Shown one piece after another: positions 7,344 through 17,427 of a stretch of 64,000 nt of DNA; within the stretch, counting starts at the first letter, position 1, and each line of letters starts with the position of its first letter. The translations under genes were made by a program, and so were the position numbers. Source of the stretch: Pedobacter soli (GTDB lineage Bacteria > Bacteroidota > Bacteroidia > Sphingobacteriales > Sphingobacteriaceae); the NCBI RefSeq assembly GCF_900101435.1, contig NZ_FMZH01000010.1, positions 124,001-188,000 on the forward strand. Reading direction: 5' to 3'. Below the pieces are notes generated by a model. That model saw only the letters and a program-made list of their open reading frames with translations, made no database searches and was not told the origin of the DNA.

Positions 7344-8219
7344 TCAGCTTCTTTTGACCGATGATTTTTGCACCAGCCCGCTGAGGTAATGCTCCAGCGT
7401 GGTCTTTCCAAAGTAAGGATCCGGGGCCTTAAATTTTTCATTTATGGTAAGCTCAGTCATGCCGGTAAATGAGCGGATTGAAGCAGCAGAGAATCCTGCC
7501 TTCTGCAAATAAGCGGCCCAATCTTTTTTAGGAATTTCGTTTGCCCTGATATTTTTATCCAGGATATCATTTAATATACCCACCGCATCTGCTGCACTAT
7601 ACTCCCCGGCTGCCTGAATATAAAAAGTTCCCGTCCGCATCTCATTGATTACTTGCGCCGCAAAATGACCGATATCGACAGGCGAGACCATCGGTAATTT
7701 AAAGTCAGCAGGCAACAGCGTATCAAATTTTCCGGATTCAATCGCCATTTCCGCAGGCATATCTAAATTGCTCATGTAATAAGCACTTCTAATAATGGCA
7801 AGGGGAGATTCATGGGCTTTGAGTCCCCGCTCAAGCGCATAAAGGGTGCCCAGATCAAATATCCCTTCCTCATCCCTGGCGCCATAGGTTGAGGCCATCA
7901 CAATTTGCTCGGGCTTTAGCCCTGCTAGTGCACTGAGTATGCTCTGAACTTGTTTTCGCTCCTGTGCCTCAGCATCCTTGCCAGGATATGCAGGCGGATT
8001 TAAAATGAAAAGACGATCAGCCAGTCCAAAAAGCTCATGTAGTTTTTCGCTATCCAGCACATCCGCAGTCTCAAAACCTGCGCCCCGACTCCTCCAAACT
8101 TCCGCTTTCTCCTCGTTATGCCCGATAATGAGCACAGATTTCTCCTGTTTTAAAAGTTGTTCGGCCAGAGCCGATCCGATATGACCGGTTCCTCCTAAGA
8201 TGACAAAATTAGATTTCAT
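7344..8219 (-). CDS. NmrA-like NAD(P)-binding protein
   Basis: This 291-residue cytosolic protein has an N-terminal Rossmann nucleotide-binding motif, GGTGHIG at residues 9-15, and the overall pattern of atypical short-chain dehydrogenases of the NmrA/NAD(P)H-azoreductase-like group: DVLD at about 54, MASTYGA in place of the usual YxxxK helix, and IIRSAYYMSN later. Members act as redox sensors or as reductases of quinones and similar small molecules. The gene is convergent with the S41 peptidase gene and stands alone. The substrate is unknown. Confidence 0.85.
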   Translation of the reverse strand: MKSNFVILGGTGHIGSALAEQLLKQEKSVLIIGHNEEKAEVWRSRGAGFETADVLDSEKLHELFGLADRLFILNPPAYPGKDAEAQERKQVQSILSALAGLKPEQIVMASTYGARDEEGIFDLGTLYALERGLKAHESPLAIIRSAYYMSNLDMPAEMAIESGKFDTLLPADFKLPMVSPVDIGHFAAQVINEMRTGTFYIQAAGEYSAADAVGILNDILDKNIRANEIPKKDWAAYLQKAGFSAASIRSFTGMTELTINEKFKAPDPYFGKTTLEHYLSGLVQKSSVKRS

Positions 8220-9404
8220 AACTAACTAAACCGCCATAACAGGCAGAAGTTTTATAAAAAAAGGAATAAGTAATAGCGCAGCAGAACTACAGCTTAGCTT
8301 AAAGCTCCTCCCTGAACCGATGAATGCTGCTGCCAATCTGCCTCTGCAACGCTGCTAAGCAATTGCTGCCTGCCAAAATTGGGGAAGAAATAACTTTTAG
8401 GGATATATGCTCATTATTCAAGCATAATCGCATCTTGACAAGATAAGCCAAATTATGGGCTATTGGGGCGGAATGCCGAAGCCTTTTGGGCCACCCGCCA
8501 GGATCTCCTGCGGCAGCCAGGATTTATTGGAATACAAATTAAGAAAGACAGTTGCGGTTTTTTCTACTACCGGAAATGATCCAGAAGCAACTCACCCAGC
8601 TTAGCAGAGCAGTAGAAATTCCTAATTCCGGATCGGCCAGTGTGAAAGAGGACAAAATAGCTACCAGCGAAACCGCAGTTGCAAATAAAAATGGAAGATA
8701 CTTTTTCATACCGGGCACTATTCAAAAATCAAACCAGGCAGGCCAGAAAGGTGAGGGGCATTATCAATATTTCACTATCCTGACATTTCTACCAAAAAAG
8801 TCAGATTTATCTCGCTTTACGGTCAGCTGTGAATTGCAAAAAGGAGGAGCAGTTTATAAACTAACTGACTCAAATAATCTCCACAAAAACCTTACTGACC
8901 TAAAACAAACTCAACTGCACCTTAGCCACTTTCACCTTTGCAATATCATTCTGAATGCTACTTTTTTTACCCTTGAAAGTATTAAACATCGTATCTGCTC
9001 TATCTGGCCTAAGATAGCAATTATGCCGGAGGAAAACCTGCCAAATCTACGACTGCTTTTTTACCCTGCAGCTGCTTTTTCCTTTCCACCACAAAAGCCG
9101 CTTAAATGCTCCGGGCAAAAAGCTTTTTTATCGGTATACCCCCCAGCTGATAACCTTCGGAAATAAACGGCAGAATTCTGCTGAGGAAGAGCATCCTTAA
9201 AATAACCTGAACACTCCACCAATAAGCCCACTAAACCTACCTCCAGAATGATCCGGTAACGAGCATTAAAATTAACTTTCCCTTTTCTAAACCATTCCAA
9301 AACCAACTAAATAAAACTTTTTGGGTTAATGAAAGCCTTTCTTAAGCTTTAAATAAGTTTAGACCTGAAAGCGAGGAGCATTAACCGGGCAAGGTATGGA
9401 ATAA
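8220..9404. other. Long gene-poor, probably decayed region
   Basis: About 1.2 kb carries no convincing full-length gene. A 204-codon open frame on the plus strand (8552-9166) has no recognisable domain and an implausible residue mix. An 81-codon minus frame (9061-9306) is equally unconvincing. The best candidate is the 56-residue secreted peptide at 8539-8709 on the minus strand. The region looks like the debris of lost genes between two conserved blocks. Confidence 0.5.
8539..8709 (-). CDS. Possible small secreted protein, 56 residues
   Basis: An ATG at 8709-8707 opens a 56-codon frame that ends in TAA at 8541-8539. The first 26 residues, beginning MKKYLPFLFATAVSLVAIL and continuing to LADP, form a clean signal peptide. 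Many Bacteroidota have small secreted proteins beginning this way (DUF6520-like), but the remainder here (GISTALLSWVSC then SGSRKNRNCLS) does not match what I know of that group. It may be a 3'-truncated or frameshifted remnant. There is no clear promoter. Confidence 0.35.
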   Translation of the reverse strand: MKKYLPFLFATAVSLVAILSSFTLADPELGISTALLSWVSCFWIISGSRKNRNCLS

Positions 9405-9438
9405 AAAATACCCAAACATATGAATGCCTGGGTATTTT
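9405..9438 (-). terminator. Terminator of sigma/SusCD operon
   Basis: AAAATACCCA (9405-9414) and TGGGTATTTT (9429-9438) form a perfect 10-bp stem around a 14-nt loop. Read on the minus strand it is followed by a T-run and lies 17 nt after the stop of the DUF5689-like gene. It closes the operon that begins near 16181. Confidence 0.85.
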
Positions 9439-9455
9439 CCGTTGTTAACAAAATA

Positions 9456-11075
9456 TTATTTGATTCTGGTAGGTGGAATAGTATCTCTGCTTATTTCTTC
9501 ACCGGCAGCACCATAATTGATCACAACATTATCATCTTCTATGGTAGCCATGGTAGCAACGGGAGCAACTTTCGATAAAATAATATATTTCATGCTTCTG
9601 GCTTTAACCCATTTACCTAATGTTACGCTATAAACCCCGCCGGCTTTATAATACCAGCCCAAATCTGCCACGCTATTATTATGGTAATTAAACTTGAGTG
9701 TATTGGTTCCTTGTAGGTAATAGGGTTGATATCCTTTGTTGGAATCGGAAATATCGACCTCTAAAGGATCATAAACATCATAAAAATCGGTATTGGTAAT
9801 TAAATAACCCTGGGCAGGCGGACCTGGTGTAAATAAACTGCCTCCGTTGTGTATAAATACCACATCCATTGGTCTGGTGGTAGATGTAACGGTTGTGCCT
9901 TTAAATGCGGCAATACCGTAGGCATTACCACTATTGGCTAGTAAGGTATTGGTAATCGAACCGAAGCCATCACCTGCAGTGGTAGAATAGTTAATTGCCC
10001 TGATGTATTGCGCTGCAGGAATTGGGGTCGAATTCGAACTGTTAATCATTTTGCCTGTTCCGCCCACGTAAAAATAACCTCCTTTTTTCACTGATCCGCT
10101 GGTTAAATTAAATTTATAGGTGCGGAGCCCACCAGTGGCCCAACCATTTGCAGGAAAACCTGTTGGTGTTGAGGCGCCGGCATTATTTGTGGTCACTACT
10201 GAAAATGGCGTAGCTGCAAAATCGATATCTCTTGTTGCGATAAACTGGATGTAATTGTTGTTAGCATTGGTTCCTTTAGGATCAGGAATCCACCCTGAGA
10301 TAATGAAGTCAGGAATTTCCGGCGTTGAACTTAAGGTAATTACATCTTTTATTGTTCTCATGTGGTGCTCTGGAACCAGGTCTCCTGTGCTATTCACTTT
10401 ATTGATGATGATCCCATAATAGTTAGCCGAAAACTGCAGCCTATTGTTTGCAAAAGTTGCATTGGCAGCTGTATGTAAAGTAATGTCGCCAAAACCATCA
10501 TTTAATTTTTTATCACCCGATAAGATATCGGTAGGTGTAGGGAGGGGATCAAAACCACCCTTTACAATTGCCAACAACGTACTTTCGTATTTATCAGGAT
10601 TAGCAAGAATAAAACTGCTGGGAACTCTGTTTTTGGCAATTGTTCGGTTTGATGCTACTTTTTTAACAGCTGATGGACTTACATTAGTGATTTGTAAGTT
10701 ACCGTTAACGCGTTTTAACACACCGCCTTCTACGTTTATCTGAACAGAATCGCCAGGCACGTATTTAGCAGCTTCTGTTCCTATAGGGATTTGAATACCA
10801 CGCAATTCATTTAACCGGATACGATCCTGAACAATAAGGATACCTTCAGGCAGGTTTTTACCAGAGTGATCTGAAATAACTACGGCGGCAATGCTGTTAG
10901 CGCCAAACATGTTATCTGTACTCAAAGTCACATCCTCACCTTTGTAAAGGCTTCTCAAATCGAAAAGCGGAATATAGTTACTGACAACACCTCCCGGATA
11001 ATTCGATTTTTTACAACCGCACCATATAAAAGGAACGGTAAATAAAAGAATGCTATATAATAATATCTTTTTCAT
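9456..11075 (-). CDS. DUF5689-like surface lipoprotein
   Basis: This 539-residue lipoprotein has a signal peptide ending WCGC, with likely lipidation at Cys21. The N-terminal part (about 35-260) has the OB-fold-like features of DUF5689: GILIVQDR, GDSVQINVEGG, ISGWIP. The C-terminal half is Gly/Asn/Thr-rich and beta-strand-like. DUF5689 proteins usually follow SusC/SusD pairs and are thought to be outer-surface ligand-binding lipoproteins, though their ligands are unproven. It lies 24 bp after the SusD-like gene and is last in the operon, just before a strong terminator. The absence of any hydrolase gene in this operon means the transported substrate may not be a polysaccharide. Confidence 0.75.
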   Translation of the reverse strand: MKKILLYSILLFTVPFIWCGCKKSNYPGGVVSNYIPLFDLRSLYKGEDVTLSTDNMFGANSIAAVVISDHSGKNLPEGILIVQDRIRLNELRGIQIPIGTEAAKYVPGDSVQINVEGGVLKRVNGNLQITNVSPSAVKKVASNRTIAKNRVPSSFILANPDKYESTLLAIVKGGFDPLPTPTDILSGDKKLNDGFGDITLHTAANATFANNRLQFSANYYGIIINKVNSTGDLVPEHHMRTIKDVITLSSTPEIPDFIISGWIPDPKGTNANNNYIQFIATRDIDFAATPFSVVTTNNAGASTPTGFPANGWATGGLRTYKFNLTSGSVKKGGYFYVGGTGKMINSSNSTPIPAAQYIRAINYSTTAGDGFGSITNTLLANSGNAYGIAAFKGTTVTSTTRPMDVVFIHNGGSLFTPGPPAQGYLITNTDFYDVYDPLEVDISDSNKGYQPYYLQGTNTLKFNYHNNSVADLGWYYKAGGVYSVTLGKWVKARSMKYIILSKVAPVATMATIEDDNVVINYGAAGEEISRDTIPPTRIK

Positions 11076-11099
11076 GTTAATAATTTTAATACTTCCGAA

Positions 11100-12671
11100 T
11101 TAGGGTTTTTGCCACCAAACGTTTGTTGATATTACATCTGGCCCTTGCCCTGCCACAGCAGCCTGGTAATTTGTTGGGTTTGCAGATTGAACATAAACAG
11201 GGTAAGTCATCCTTGCAGGCATTACACCGCCGTTTCTTAAACCTGGGCCTTTTGGCAGCACGGGGTGCCCCGTACGACGATATTCGAACCATTGTTGCAT
11301 GTCTACCAGAAATAATGCATAATACTTCTGTACATGAATTTGTTCGAGCTTATCTTCAGTTGAGCCTGTATTTAACCAGTCGATATCTGCCTCATTCACA
11401 TACTTGGTAAATACGGGACTGGTAATAGAGGTAGGAAAATTGGGTACCCAATAGTTTATCGCCGCGGTCATACCACCATAGTAATAGTTTTCTGCCGAGC
11501 CACCGATATAACCTTTTAATGCAGCTTCGGCTAAAATAAACTGAACCTCGGCATAATTCATTAATATTCCGGTTTGTGCCGATTGTTGCAAAGATCTTGC
11601 ACCAATTGCTACACTTGAACTGGTTTGATCATAAGAATAGAAATAGGCTTGTTTAACCACGCCGGCACCAATAGCATAGCCACTTGGCACCCCTACAAAG
11701 CCGCCAGGTCCCTGTGAGATACCCAATCGGTTGATACCGTTATTTGCATAGCCATTGGCATTGTTGATATCTATGCGCGGATCATTCCAGTTTGCCAGGC
11801 GCTCAATGAAAAAGCTTCCAATGGCTGGCGATCTGAAATCCTGTACCCTTACGCCATTTACATATGGATTAACAAAGGGATCGGTTCCGGTTAAACCAGT
11901 CCATTTTAAAGTGGCCGATTCTGCATTATTGGCCATGATAGGGTATTTTGCAGGATTGGTATCTACAATCTCTTTAATTTTTGCAATTACCTGCGCAGCT
12001 ACTTCTGTTTTACCCGAAACCCTTAACAATAACCTTAAATATAAGGAATTGCAGAATTTTCGCCATTTTGCGATGTCGCCTTTAAAGATTGGATCGCTTG
12101 AAGGTGTAATAGCAGTTCCTTCAGTTAATAAAGTATTTGCTTCTTCCAGTTTTTTAAACATATCCAGGTAAATAGCCTGCTGTTTATCAAAGGCGGGTTC
12201 TAAAACGCCACCCGTTGCATTATTGGACTGAAAATAGGGGATGTCGCCATAAGTATCAGATAACATAGAGTATATCCACGACTGGCACACCAAAGAAATA
12301 CCCTGGTAAGATTTATTTTCCGTGCCGGGTTTTCCGGCCTGTTTATAAATATCTTTAAAATTGGTTAACTGTATGTACCAGGCATTCCAGAGATAATCTG
12401 AATAGGTATTCCGGTATTCATATCTGAAAACAGTACCCTCTCCATCGCTAATGCTAACTGTAACTTGCATGAGCTCGTTATTGAAGTTACGGTTACGCAT
12501 CATGCCAGGGGTAAGGGAATTGACCAAAGCCGGAGCCAATAATTTATCTGGGGTAGAAGTGAGGATATTGATCGGATCGATATTAACCTCCTGAAAGTTT
12601 TTATCGCAAGCTGAAAGTGTGGTCATAGACACACCTAAAACTGCAATAACTTTATATAGATTCTTTTTCAT
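11100..12671 (-). CDS. SusD-like outer-membrane lipoprotein (SusD-like 2)
   Basis: This 523-residue lipoprotein has lipobox LSAC with lipidation at Cys22. It belongs to the SusD/RagB subgroup with the signature NIDPINILT near the N terminus, and later YGDIPYF, NYAEVQFILAEAAL and a C-terminal EYRRTGHPVLP. SusD proteins form the surface lid of a SusC transporter and bind the ligand. The TPR-like helices expected of the family fit residues 90-230 and 370-430. It follows the SusC gene by 12 bp. Confidence 0.95.
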   Translation of the reverse strand: MKKNLYKVIAVLGVSMTTLSACDKNFQEVNIDPINILTSTPDKLLAPALVNSLTPGMMRNRNFNNELMQVTVSISDGEGTVFRYEYRNTYSDYLWNAWYIQLTNFKDIYKQAGKPGTENKSYQGISLVCQSWIYSMLSDTYGDIPYFQSNNATGGVLEPAFDKQQAIYLDMFKKLEEANTLLTEGTAITPSSDPIFKGDIAKWRKFCNSLYLRLLLRVSGKTEVAAQVIAKIKEIVDTNPAKYPIMANNAESATLKWTGLTGTDPFVNPYVNGVRVQDFRSPAIGSFFIERLANWNDPRIDINNANGYANNGINRLGISQGPGGFVGVPSGYAIGAGVVKQAYFYSYDQTSSSVAIGARSLQQSAQTGILMNYAEVQFILAEAALKGYIGGSAENYYYGGMTAAINYWVPNFPTSITSPVFTKYVNEADIDWLNTGSTEDKLEQIHVQKYYALFLVDMQQWFEYRRTGHPVLPKGPGLRNGGVMPARMTYPVYVQSANPTNYQAAVAGQGPDVISTNVWWQKP

Positions 12672-12683
12672 TTTTTTAAAAGA

Positions 12684-15600
12684 TTATATGCCTATTGATA
12701 AATTGAAACCATAAGTTCTGGTTGAGGGAAACTGACCGATTTCGAAACCTGTCACAATATCAGAACCACTAAGCGTACCAAATTCGGGATCGAACATTGG
12801 CCATGGCGACCAGATAAAAAGGTTACGTCCGTACACACCAAAAGTTGCAGAAGAAAGGCCTAATTTTCTTAAAAATTTAGGATTAAACTTATAATTTAAA
12901 GAAGCTTCCCTGAATTTGATAAAATCGGTACTGAATGTACTTCCTTCAGCATTATCAGCGCCCATATGTGAACGGTAATATTCGTCAATATCATAAGCTA
13001 CAGTAGTGTTGGGCACATAAGAGCCATCAGCGAGCTGCACCACACCATTACCAATAATGCCATTATATCTTCCCGGCAAAGTGCTGGTTAGTTTACCTTG
13101 CTCTACCATTTTGTAGTTTAACAAAGAGTGTGCAACTGCACCTACCTGTGCATCGAACAATACACTTAAACTCAAACTTTTATAAGCGAACGTGCTTCCA
13201 ATACTGAATTTATATTTAGGCATGGTATTACCTAAGTAAACTACATCATTGGTAATTTTAGCAAAGCCGGTTGTTGCATCGTAAACCACATTTCCTTGCG
13301 GATCGCGTACGTAACCTCTACCGTATAAGTCGCCCATACTGCCACCAACTTTTGCCACAATCTGGCCACCCGCTACCGGACCGGTACGCAGGATGATCGA
13401 ACTATCAGACAATGCTTTAATGACATTGGAATTGGAAGCAAAAGTGGCGTTCATGGTCCATTTGAAGCCACCTTTTGTCTTAATTGGTGTTCCGTTTAAC
13501 GCTACCTCAACACCTGTATTATTTACCTGTCCGGCATTGATCAGGGCCTGGTTAAAACCAGAAGAACGATCTACAATCCTGGTTAAAATCTGGTTTTTGG
13601 TATTTCCGGCATAAACAGCAACATCAAAGCCTAATCTGCCTTTAAATAAACTTACCTCAGTACCAACCTCATAGGTAGTAGTTTTCAAAGGTTTTAAATT
13701 TTCATTCGGTAAAATAGTTGGGTTTACTAGTGAACTGTCCGGATAGGTACCATTGGCGGCTAAAGAATACGTGTAGGCGGTACGGTAAGGCGTAGTACCA
13801 CCACTACCTACCTGAGAAACCGAAGCTCTTAATTTGGCGAAACTGATTACCTTCGGTAACTTAAAGAATTCTGAAAGCACAAAACTGGTACTGATTGCCG
13901 GGTAAAAGAACCCAACATTGTCTGTTCTGGTGGCTGTGGCCAATACGCTACTCCAATCTTTACGGCCGGTAAGCTCTACATACCAGTAATTTTTATAGTT
14001 GGTAGATAAAACCCCGTAAAAACTATTAATCCTGTATCTGCTTGTATCGGGAATAGAAATTAACGGATATAAATTGTTGGTCAGTTCATATACATTCGGA
14101 ATCACAAGTCCATCGGCACGCAGATCTGATTTATTGTATTTGTTCCTTAACTGGCTACCGCCCAAAGTGGTATTGATCGTAAAATCTTTACTGATCTTTT
14201 TTTCATACCTCAATAAGAAATCGATATTGGTTTCCTGGGCCTTGATGTGCTGTTGACGTACAGAACCCTGTGGTAAACGGCTTCCCGCATCATACGGACG
14301 CTCCTGAGCACGTCTTTCTTCAGAATAGTCGATACTCGATCTAACTAGCAAGCTCAATTCTTTATTGAATTGATAACTGGCCTGGATATTTGCAGTAACA
14401 TTGTTACGGCCGGTTCGGTTTATGAACTCATTGACTACCGCATATGGGTTTTCTGGAAATGAGCTGAAGGGATATTTAATTGATAAATTTTCTTTCCCAT
14501 TTACCCAATAGTTCTTGATCCAATCGATACTGGCATTTGGCTGCCAGAAAATGAACCAGTACATTAAAGATTGGTTACCATAACCTGCGCCGGGTAAGTT
14601 ATCGCTAAAACGGTTGCCATAATTGATTTTGGTAGCAATTTTTAACTTCGAGGTTATATCTGTATTGGTTGATAAAGTGATTGTTGTACGCTCGATACCC
14701 GTTTTAGGCACAATCCAGGTGTTGTTCTGGTTGGTAATCGAAAAACGGGCGGTGGTGTTTTTATAACGGCCATCTAAACTTAAAGAGTTGGTTAAATTCT
14801 CCCCGGTGCTAAAAAAGTCTCTGATTTCGTTTTTATAAGGTACCCACGGAGTTCTGGTTTTACCTGTAGTTTGCGTAACCGGATCGTATTGAAAAAACAT
14901 CTGACCATCGAAACGCGGTCCGTAAGCCGAACTGGTTCCGCTTGTACTTGCACCATCGGCAGTTGTGCCGTAAGAGTAATAGGGAGCCCCGTCCAAACCC
15001 TGACCATATTCATATTGCAAATCCGGCCAGCGGTTTACTTCTTCAAAAGATCCGTTAGAAGTAAATTTGATGCCCACTTTTTTACGTTTCGAGTTGCCCG
15101 ATTTAGTGGTAATGATAATTGCTCCGTTTGCACCACGTTGTCCATACAAAGCGGCAGCTCCGGGGCCTTTTAATACAGTTACACTTTCAATGTCTTCCGG
15201 GTTGATATCGTTGATCGAACTCCCATAATCGGCTGGCATATTATCGCTGCCGGTACCATACACACCATCAGAACCGTTTGCAGTCCTTCTGCCTCCGCTG
15301 TTGTTGATGACTACTCCATCTAACACAATCAAAGCCTCATTGTCACCGGTAAGGTTATTCTCGCCCCTCAAAATAATTTTGTTTGAACCCGCCGGACCGC
15401 TGTTCGATCTGATCAGGTTCAAACCCGCAACCTTGCCCGAAAGAGCGTCGGTCCAGTTGGTCGATACCGCATCAGTTAACTGTGTACTATCGATTTTGGT
15501 TACGGCATAACCAAGTGCTTTTTCCTGTCTTTTAATACCTAAAGCCGTAACCACTACTTCATTTAGTGAATTATCAGCCGCCTTTAGCTTAAAATTAACC

Positions 15601-16181
15601 TGGGTTGTAGCACCGCCAGTTACTTTAACCTGTTGTTTACGTGCTATTTCATAAGCGATAAACCTCGCTTCGAGGGTATAAGTACCGGCAGCCACATTCA
15701 GGTTAAACTCACCATTAGTATTGGTTTGGCCCAGCAAGTTTAATTCAACTACTTTAATCGTTGCAGCCGGTACCGGATCGTTATTTTCATCAACCACTAC
15801 GCCGGCTAATTTCCCTGAAACTATATTTTTTGAGGTAATAACAATACTACCATTCGCATTAATCTTATAACTAAAAGGTAATCCTTTTAATAGCAGATCC
15901 ATCACCTCGTTTACAGGGCGTAAACCACGGGCAACGTAAACCTTTTTCTGATCGTTTAATTGGGTATTGTTGTAAGCGATTGTATTTCCGCTAAGCTTTT
16001 CTACATTTTCAAAAGCTTTTTTTAATGTTATTCCGTCTGCTTCGAATAAGATTTTCTTATCCGATTGTGCATTTGCATCATTGCTGACCAAGAGCATACC
16101 AACAAAAATGAATGCCATTATGATGATCAGTTTGGAGTGATACTGATGGATGTTTTTCATCCATCTGGTATTAATTTTCAT
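12684..16181 (-). CDS. SusC-like TonB receptor with STN signalling domain
   Basis: This 1165-residue outer-membrane transporter has, in order: a signal peptide to about residue 39; an STN domain at about 42-117 (ILFEADGITLKKAFENVEKL); a carboxypeptidase-regulatory-like domain at about 121-205; the SusC box NEVVVTALG; a plug with VLKGPGAAALYGQRGANGAI; and a large beta-barrel ending in an aromatic strand (TYGFNLSIGI). The STN domain contacts FecR-type anti-sigma factors, and one is encoded directly upstream (16298-17305) with its sigma factor. This implies that substrate binding induces the operon. With the SusD partner it imports an unknown ligand across the outer membrane. Confidence 0.95.
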   Translation of the reverse strand: MKINTRWMKNIHQYHSKLIIIMAFIFVGMLLVSNDANAQSDKKILFEADGITLKKAFENVEKLSGNTIAYNNTQLNDQKKVYVARGLRPVNEVMDLLLKGLPFSYKINANGSIVITSKNIVSGKLAGVVVDENNDPVPAATIKVVELNLLGQTNTNGEFNLNVAAGTYTLEARFIAYEIARKQQVKVTGGATTQVNFKLKAADNSLNEVVVTALGIKRQEKALGYAVTKIDSTQLTDAVSTNWTDALSGKVAGLNLIRSNSGPAGSNKIILRGENNLTGDNEALIVLDGVVINNSGGRRTANGSDGVYGTGSDNMPADYGSSINDINPEDIESVTVLKGPGAAALYGQRGANGAIIITTKSGNSKRKKVGIKFTSNGSFEEVNRWPDLQYEYGQGLDGAPYYSYGTTADGASTSGTSSAYGPRFDGQMFFQYDPVTQTTGKTRTPWVPYKNEIRDFFSTGENLTNSLSLDGRYKNTTARFSITNQNNTWIVPKTGIERTTITLSTNTDITSKLKIATKINYGNRFSDNLPGAGYGNQSLMYWFIFWQPNASIDWIKNYWVNGKENLSIKYPFSSFPENPYAVVNEFINRTGRNNVTANIQASYQFNKELSLLVRSSIDYSEERRAQERPYDAGSRLPQGSVRQQHIKAQETNIDFLLRYEKKISKDFTINTTLGGSQLRNKYNKSDLRADGLVIPNVYELTNNLYPLISIPDTSRYRINSFYGVLSTNYKNYWYVELTGRKDWSSVLATATRTDNVGFFYPAISTSFVLSEFFKLPKVISFAKLRASVSQVGSGGTTPYRTAYTYSLAANGTYPDSSLVNPTILPNENLKPLKTTTYEVGTEVSLFKGRLGFDVAVYAGNTKNQILTRIVDRSSGFNQALINAGQVNNTGVEVALNGTPIKTKGGFKWTMNATFASNSNVIKALSDSSIILRTGPVAGGQIVAKVGGSMGDLYGRGYVRDPQGNVVYDATTGFAKITNDVVYLGNTMPKYKFSIGSTFAYKSLSLSVLFDAQVGAVAHSLLNYKMVEQGKLTSTLPGRYNGIIGNGVVQLADGSYVPNTTVAYDIDEYYRSHMGADNAEGSTFSTDFIKFREASLNYKFNPKFLRKLGLSSATFGVYGRNLFIWSPWPMFDPEFGTLSGSDIVTGFEIGQFPSTRTYGFNLSIGI

Positions 16182-16297
16182 ATCTTTACTAAGTTTTACT
16201 TTTCAAATGAGTTTAAACAGTTTTCCGGGTCCGGAATGTGTCCAGCATTTCGGGCCATTTTATTTTTGTAAGCTTATTCCATATCTACTTTCCTAAT

Positions 16298-17305
16298 TTA
16301 TTGTTCATAAATAATTACCTTGTTTTCATAGATTTTATATTTTGCACCAGATAGCCTGGCAATTACTTCCATAACCTGATTTACAGTACTCTTATTAAAT
16401 TTTGCGGTAAGTTTCATTGCATTTAAGGCTTCGCTTTTAATTACCACTTTAACATCATATTCCCTGGCAACTATTTCAGCAATCTCGCTTAACGGCTTAT
16501 TATAAAAAAACAGTTTGTACTCCCGCCAGCTGTCAAACTCAGCAGCGTTTACAGTAGTTTTTGTGGCCGCCCCATTTTCTTTGATGATGTTTAGCTGTTC
16601 GTTTGGCAAAAGAAATTTAACCGCTTCTGCTTTGTCGTTATGCTTTACAATAACCCCAACCTTACCGCTTTGAACGGTTATGCTAATTGTTTTGGCAGAT
16701 TGGTAAGCATTAATGTTGAATGAAGTACCCAAAACAGTTGTGCTTACTTTTCCGGTGTAAACTACAAATGGCTGTTTATCGCGGTGTTGCACATCGAAAA
16801 AAGCTTCACCCTGCAGATAAACCAGTCTCTTGCCCGTATTAAAGTTTTGGGCATAGCGGATTTTACTATCGCCATTCAGGTAAATATTTGATCCATCGGG
16901 CATGGCTACAAGTCTTTTCTGGCCTTTGGGATTATAGATCTCATGGTAAGTAACCGCAACAACTGGTTTGGTACGGTTTAGGGTAAGGTAGATAACCGGC
17001 AGCATTAAAATAACGATTGCAGCTGCGGCGATGCTGATGTACCTGCCGTAACTGATTTTTTTAATTACTGCAGTTTGCACAGTGGTGTTTTTTGCCAGGT
17101 GCTGCTGAATGGATGTCCAGCTTTGCTGCTGATGTGCAGGCTTGTTCAAAAACTGATCTGCTGCTTCGAAAGCCTGTAGCGTTTCCCTGAAAAGCTGCTG
17201 GTTCTGCTGACTGCTCTCTACCCAGATCAATAAATCGGTAAGGTCTTCGCTTCGGATCGTTTTATTGCTGTAATCTTCAATTAATTTATAGTAATGTTGG
17301 TCCAT
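16298..17305 (-). CDS. FecR-family anti-sigma factor
   Basis: This 335-residue protein has an N-terminal cytoplasmic sigma-binding part (residues 1-85), one membrane segment at about 87-107 (ISIAAAAIVILMLPVIYL), a FecR periplasmic domain at about 120-240 (MPDGSNIYLNGDSKIRY, GEAFFDV, VVLGTSFNINAY) and a C-terminal DUF4974 domain at about 265-335 (LSEIAEIVAREYDVKV) that resembles a secretin/STN fold. It should hold the sigma factor at 17428-17994 inactive until the STN domain of the SusC protein signals ligand binding. Its gene lies between the two in the same direction. Confidence 0.95.
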   Translation of the reverse strand: MDQHYYKLIEDYSNKTIRSEDLTDLLIWVESSQQNQQLFRETLQAFEAADQFLNKPAHQQQSWTSIQQHLAKNTTVQTAVIKKISYGRYISIAAAAIVILMLPVIYLTLNRTKPVVAVTYHEIYNPKGQKRLVAMPDGSNIYLNGDSKIRYAQNFNTGKRLVYLQGEAFFDVQHRDKQPFVVYTGKVSTTVLGTSFNINAYQSAKTISITVQSGKVGVIVKHNDKAEAVKFLLPNEQLNIIKENGAATKTTVNAAEFDSWREYKLFFYNKPLSEIAEIVAREYDVKVVIKSEALNAMKLTAKFNKSTVNQVMEVIARLSGAKYKIYENKVIIYEQ

Positions 17306-17427
17306 TATTCCTGCTGTTCTATTTGTAAAGACAGGAGAAACGAAGAAGATACGTAGCTGAAAAGGTTAAGTTATGATTAATAAAGTGTTAACAACCCGAA
17401 TCGGTTGCCTCGAATTAAAACTGGCAT

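Noticed and set aside
8552..9166. 204-codon plus-strand open frame
   Set aside because: No domain, no start context, unusual residue mix (Leu/Pro/Phe-rich with no ordered motifs), and it overlaps a better minus-strand signal-peptide frame. It may be chance in decayed DNA.
9061..9306. 81-codon minus-strand open frame
   Set aside because: No recognisable motif, and it reads like a shifted frame of decayed sequence.
11113..11126. CCAAACGTTTGTTG palindrome-like word resembling the LacI-type operators
   Set aside because: It lies inside the 3' end of the SusD-like coding region, where codons for conserved residues explain it.
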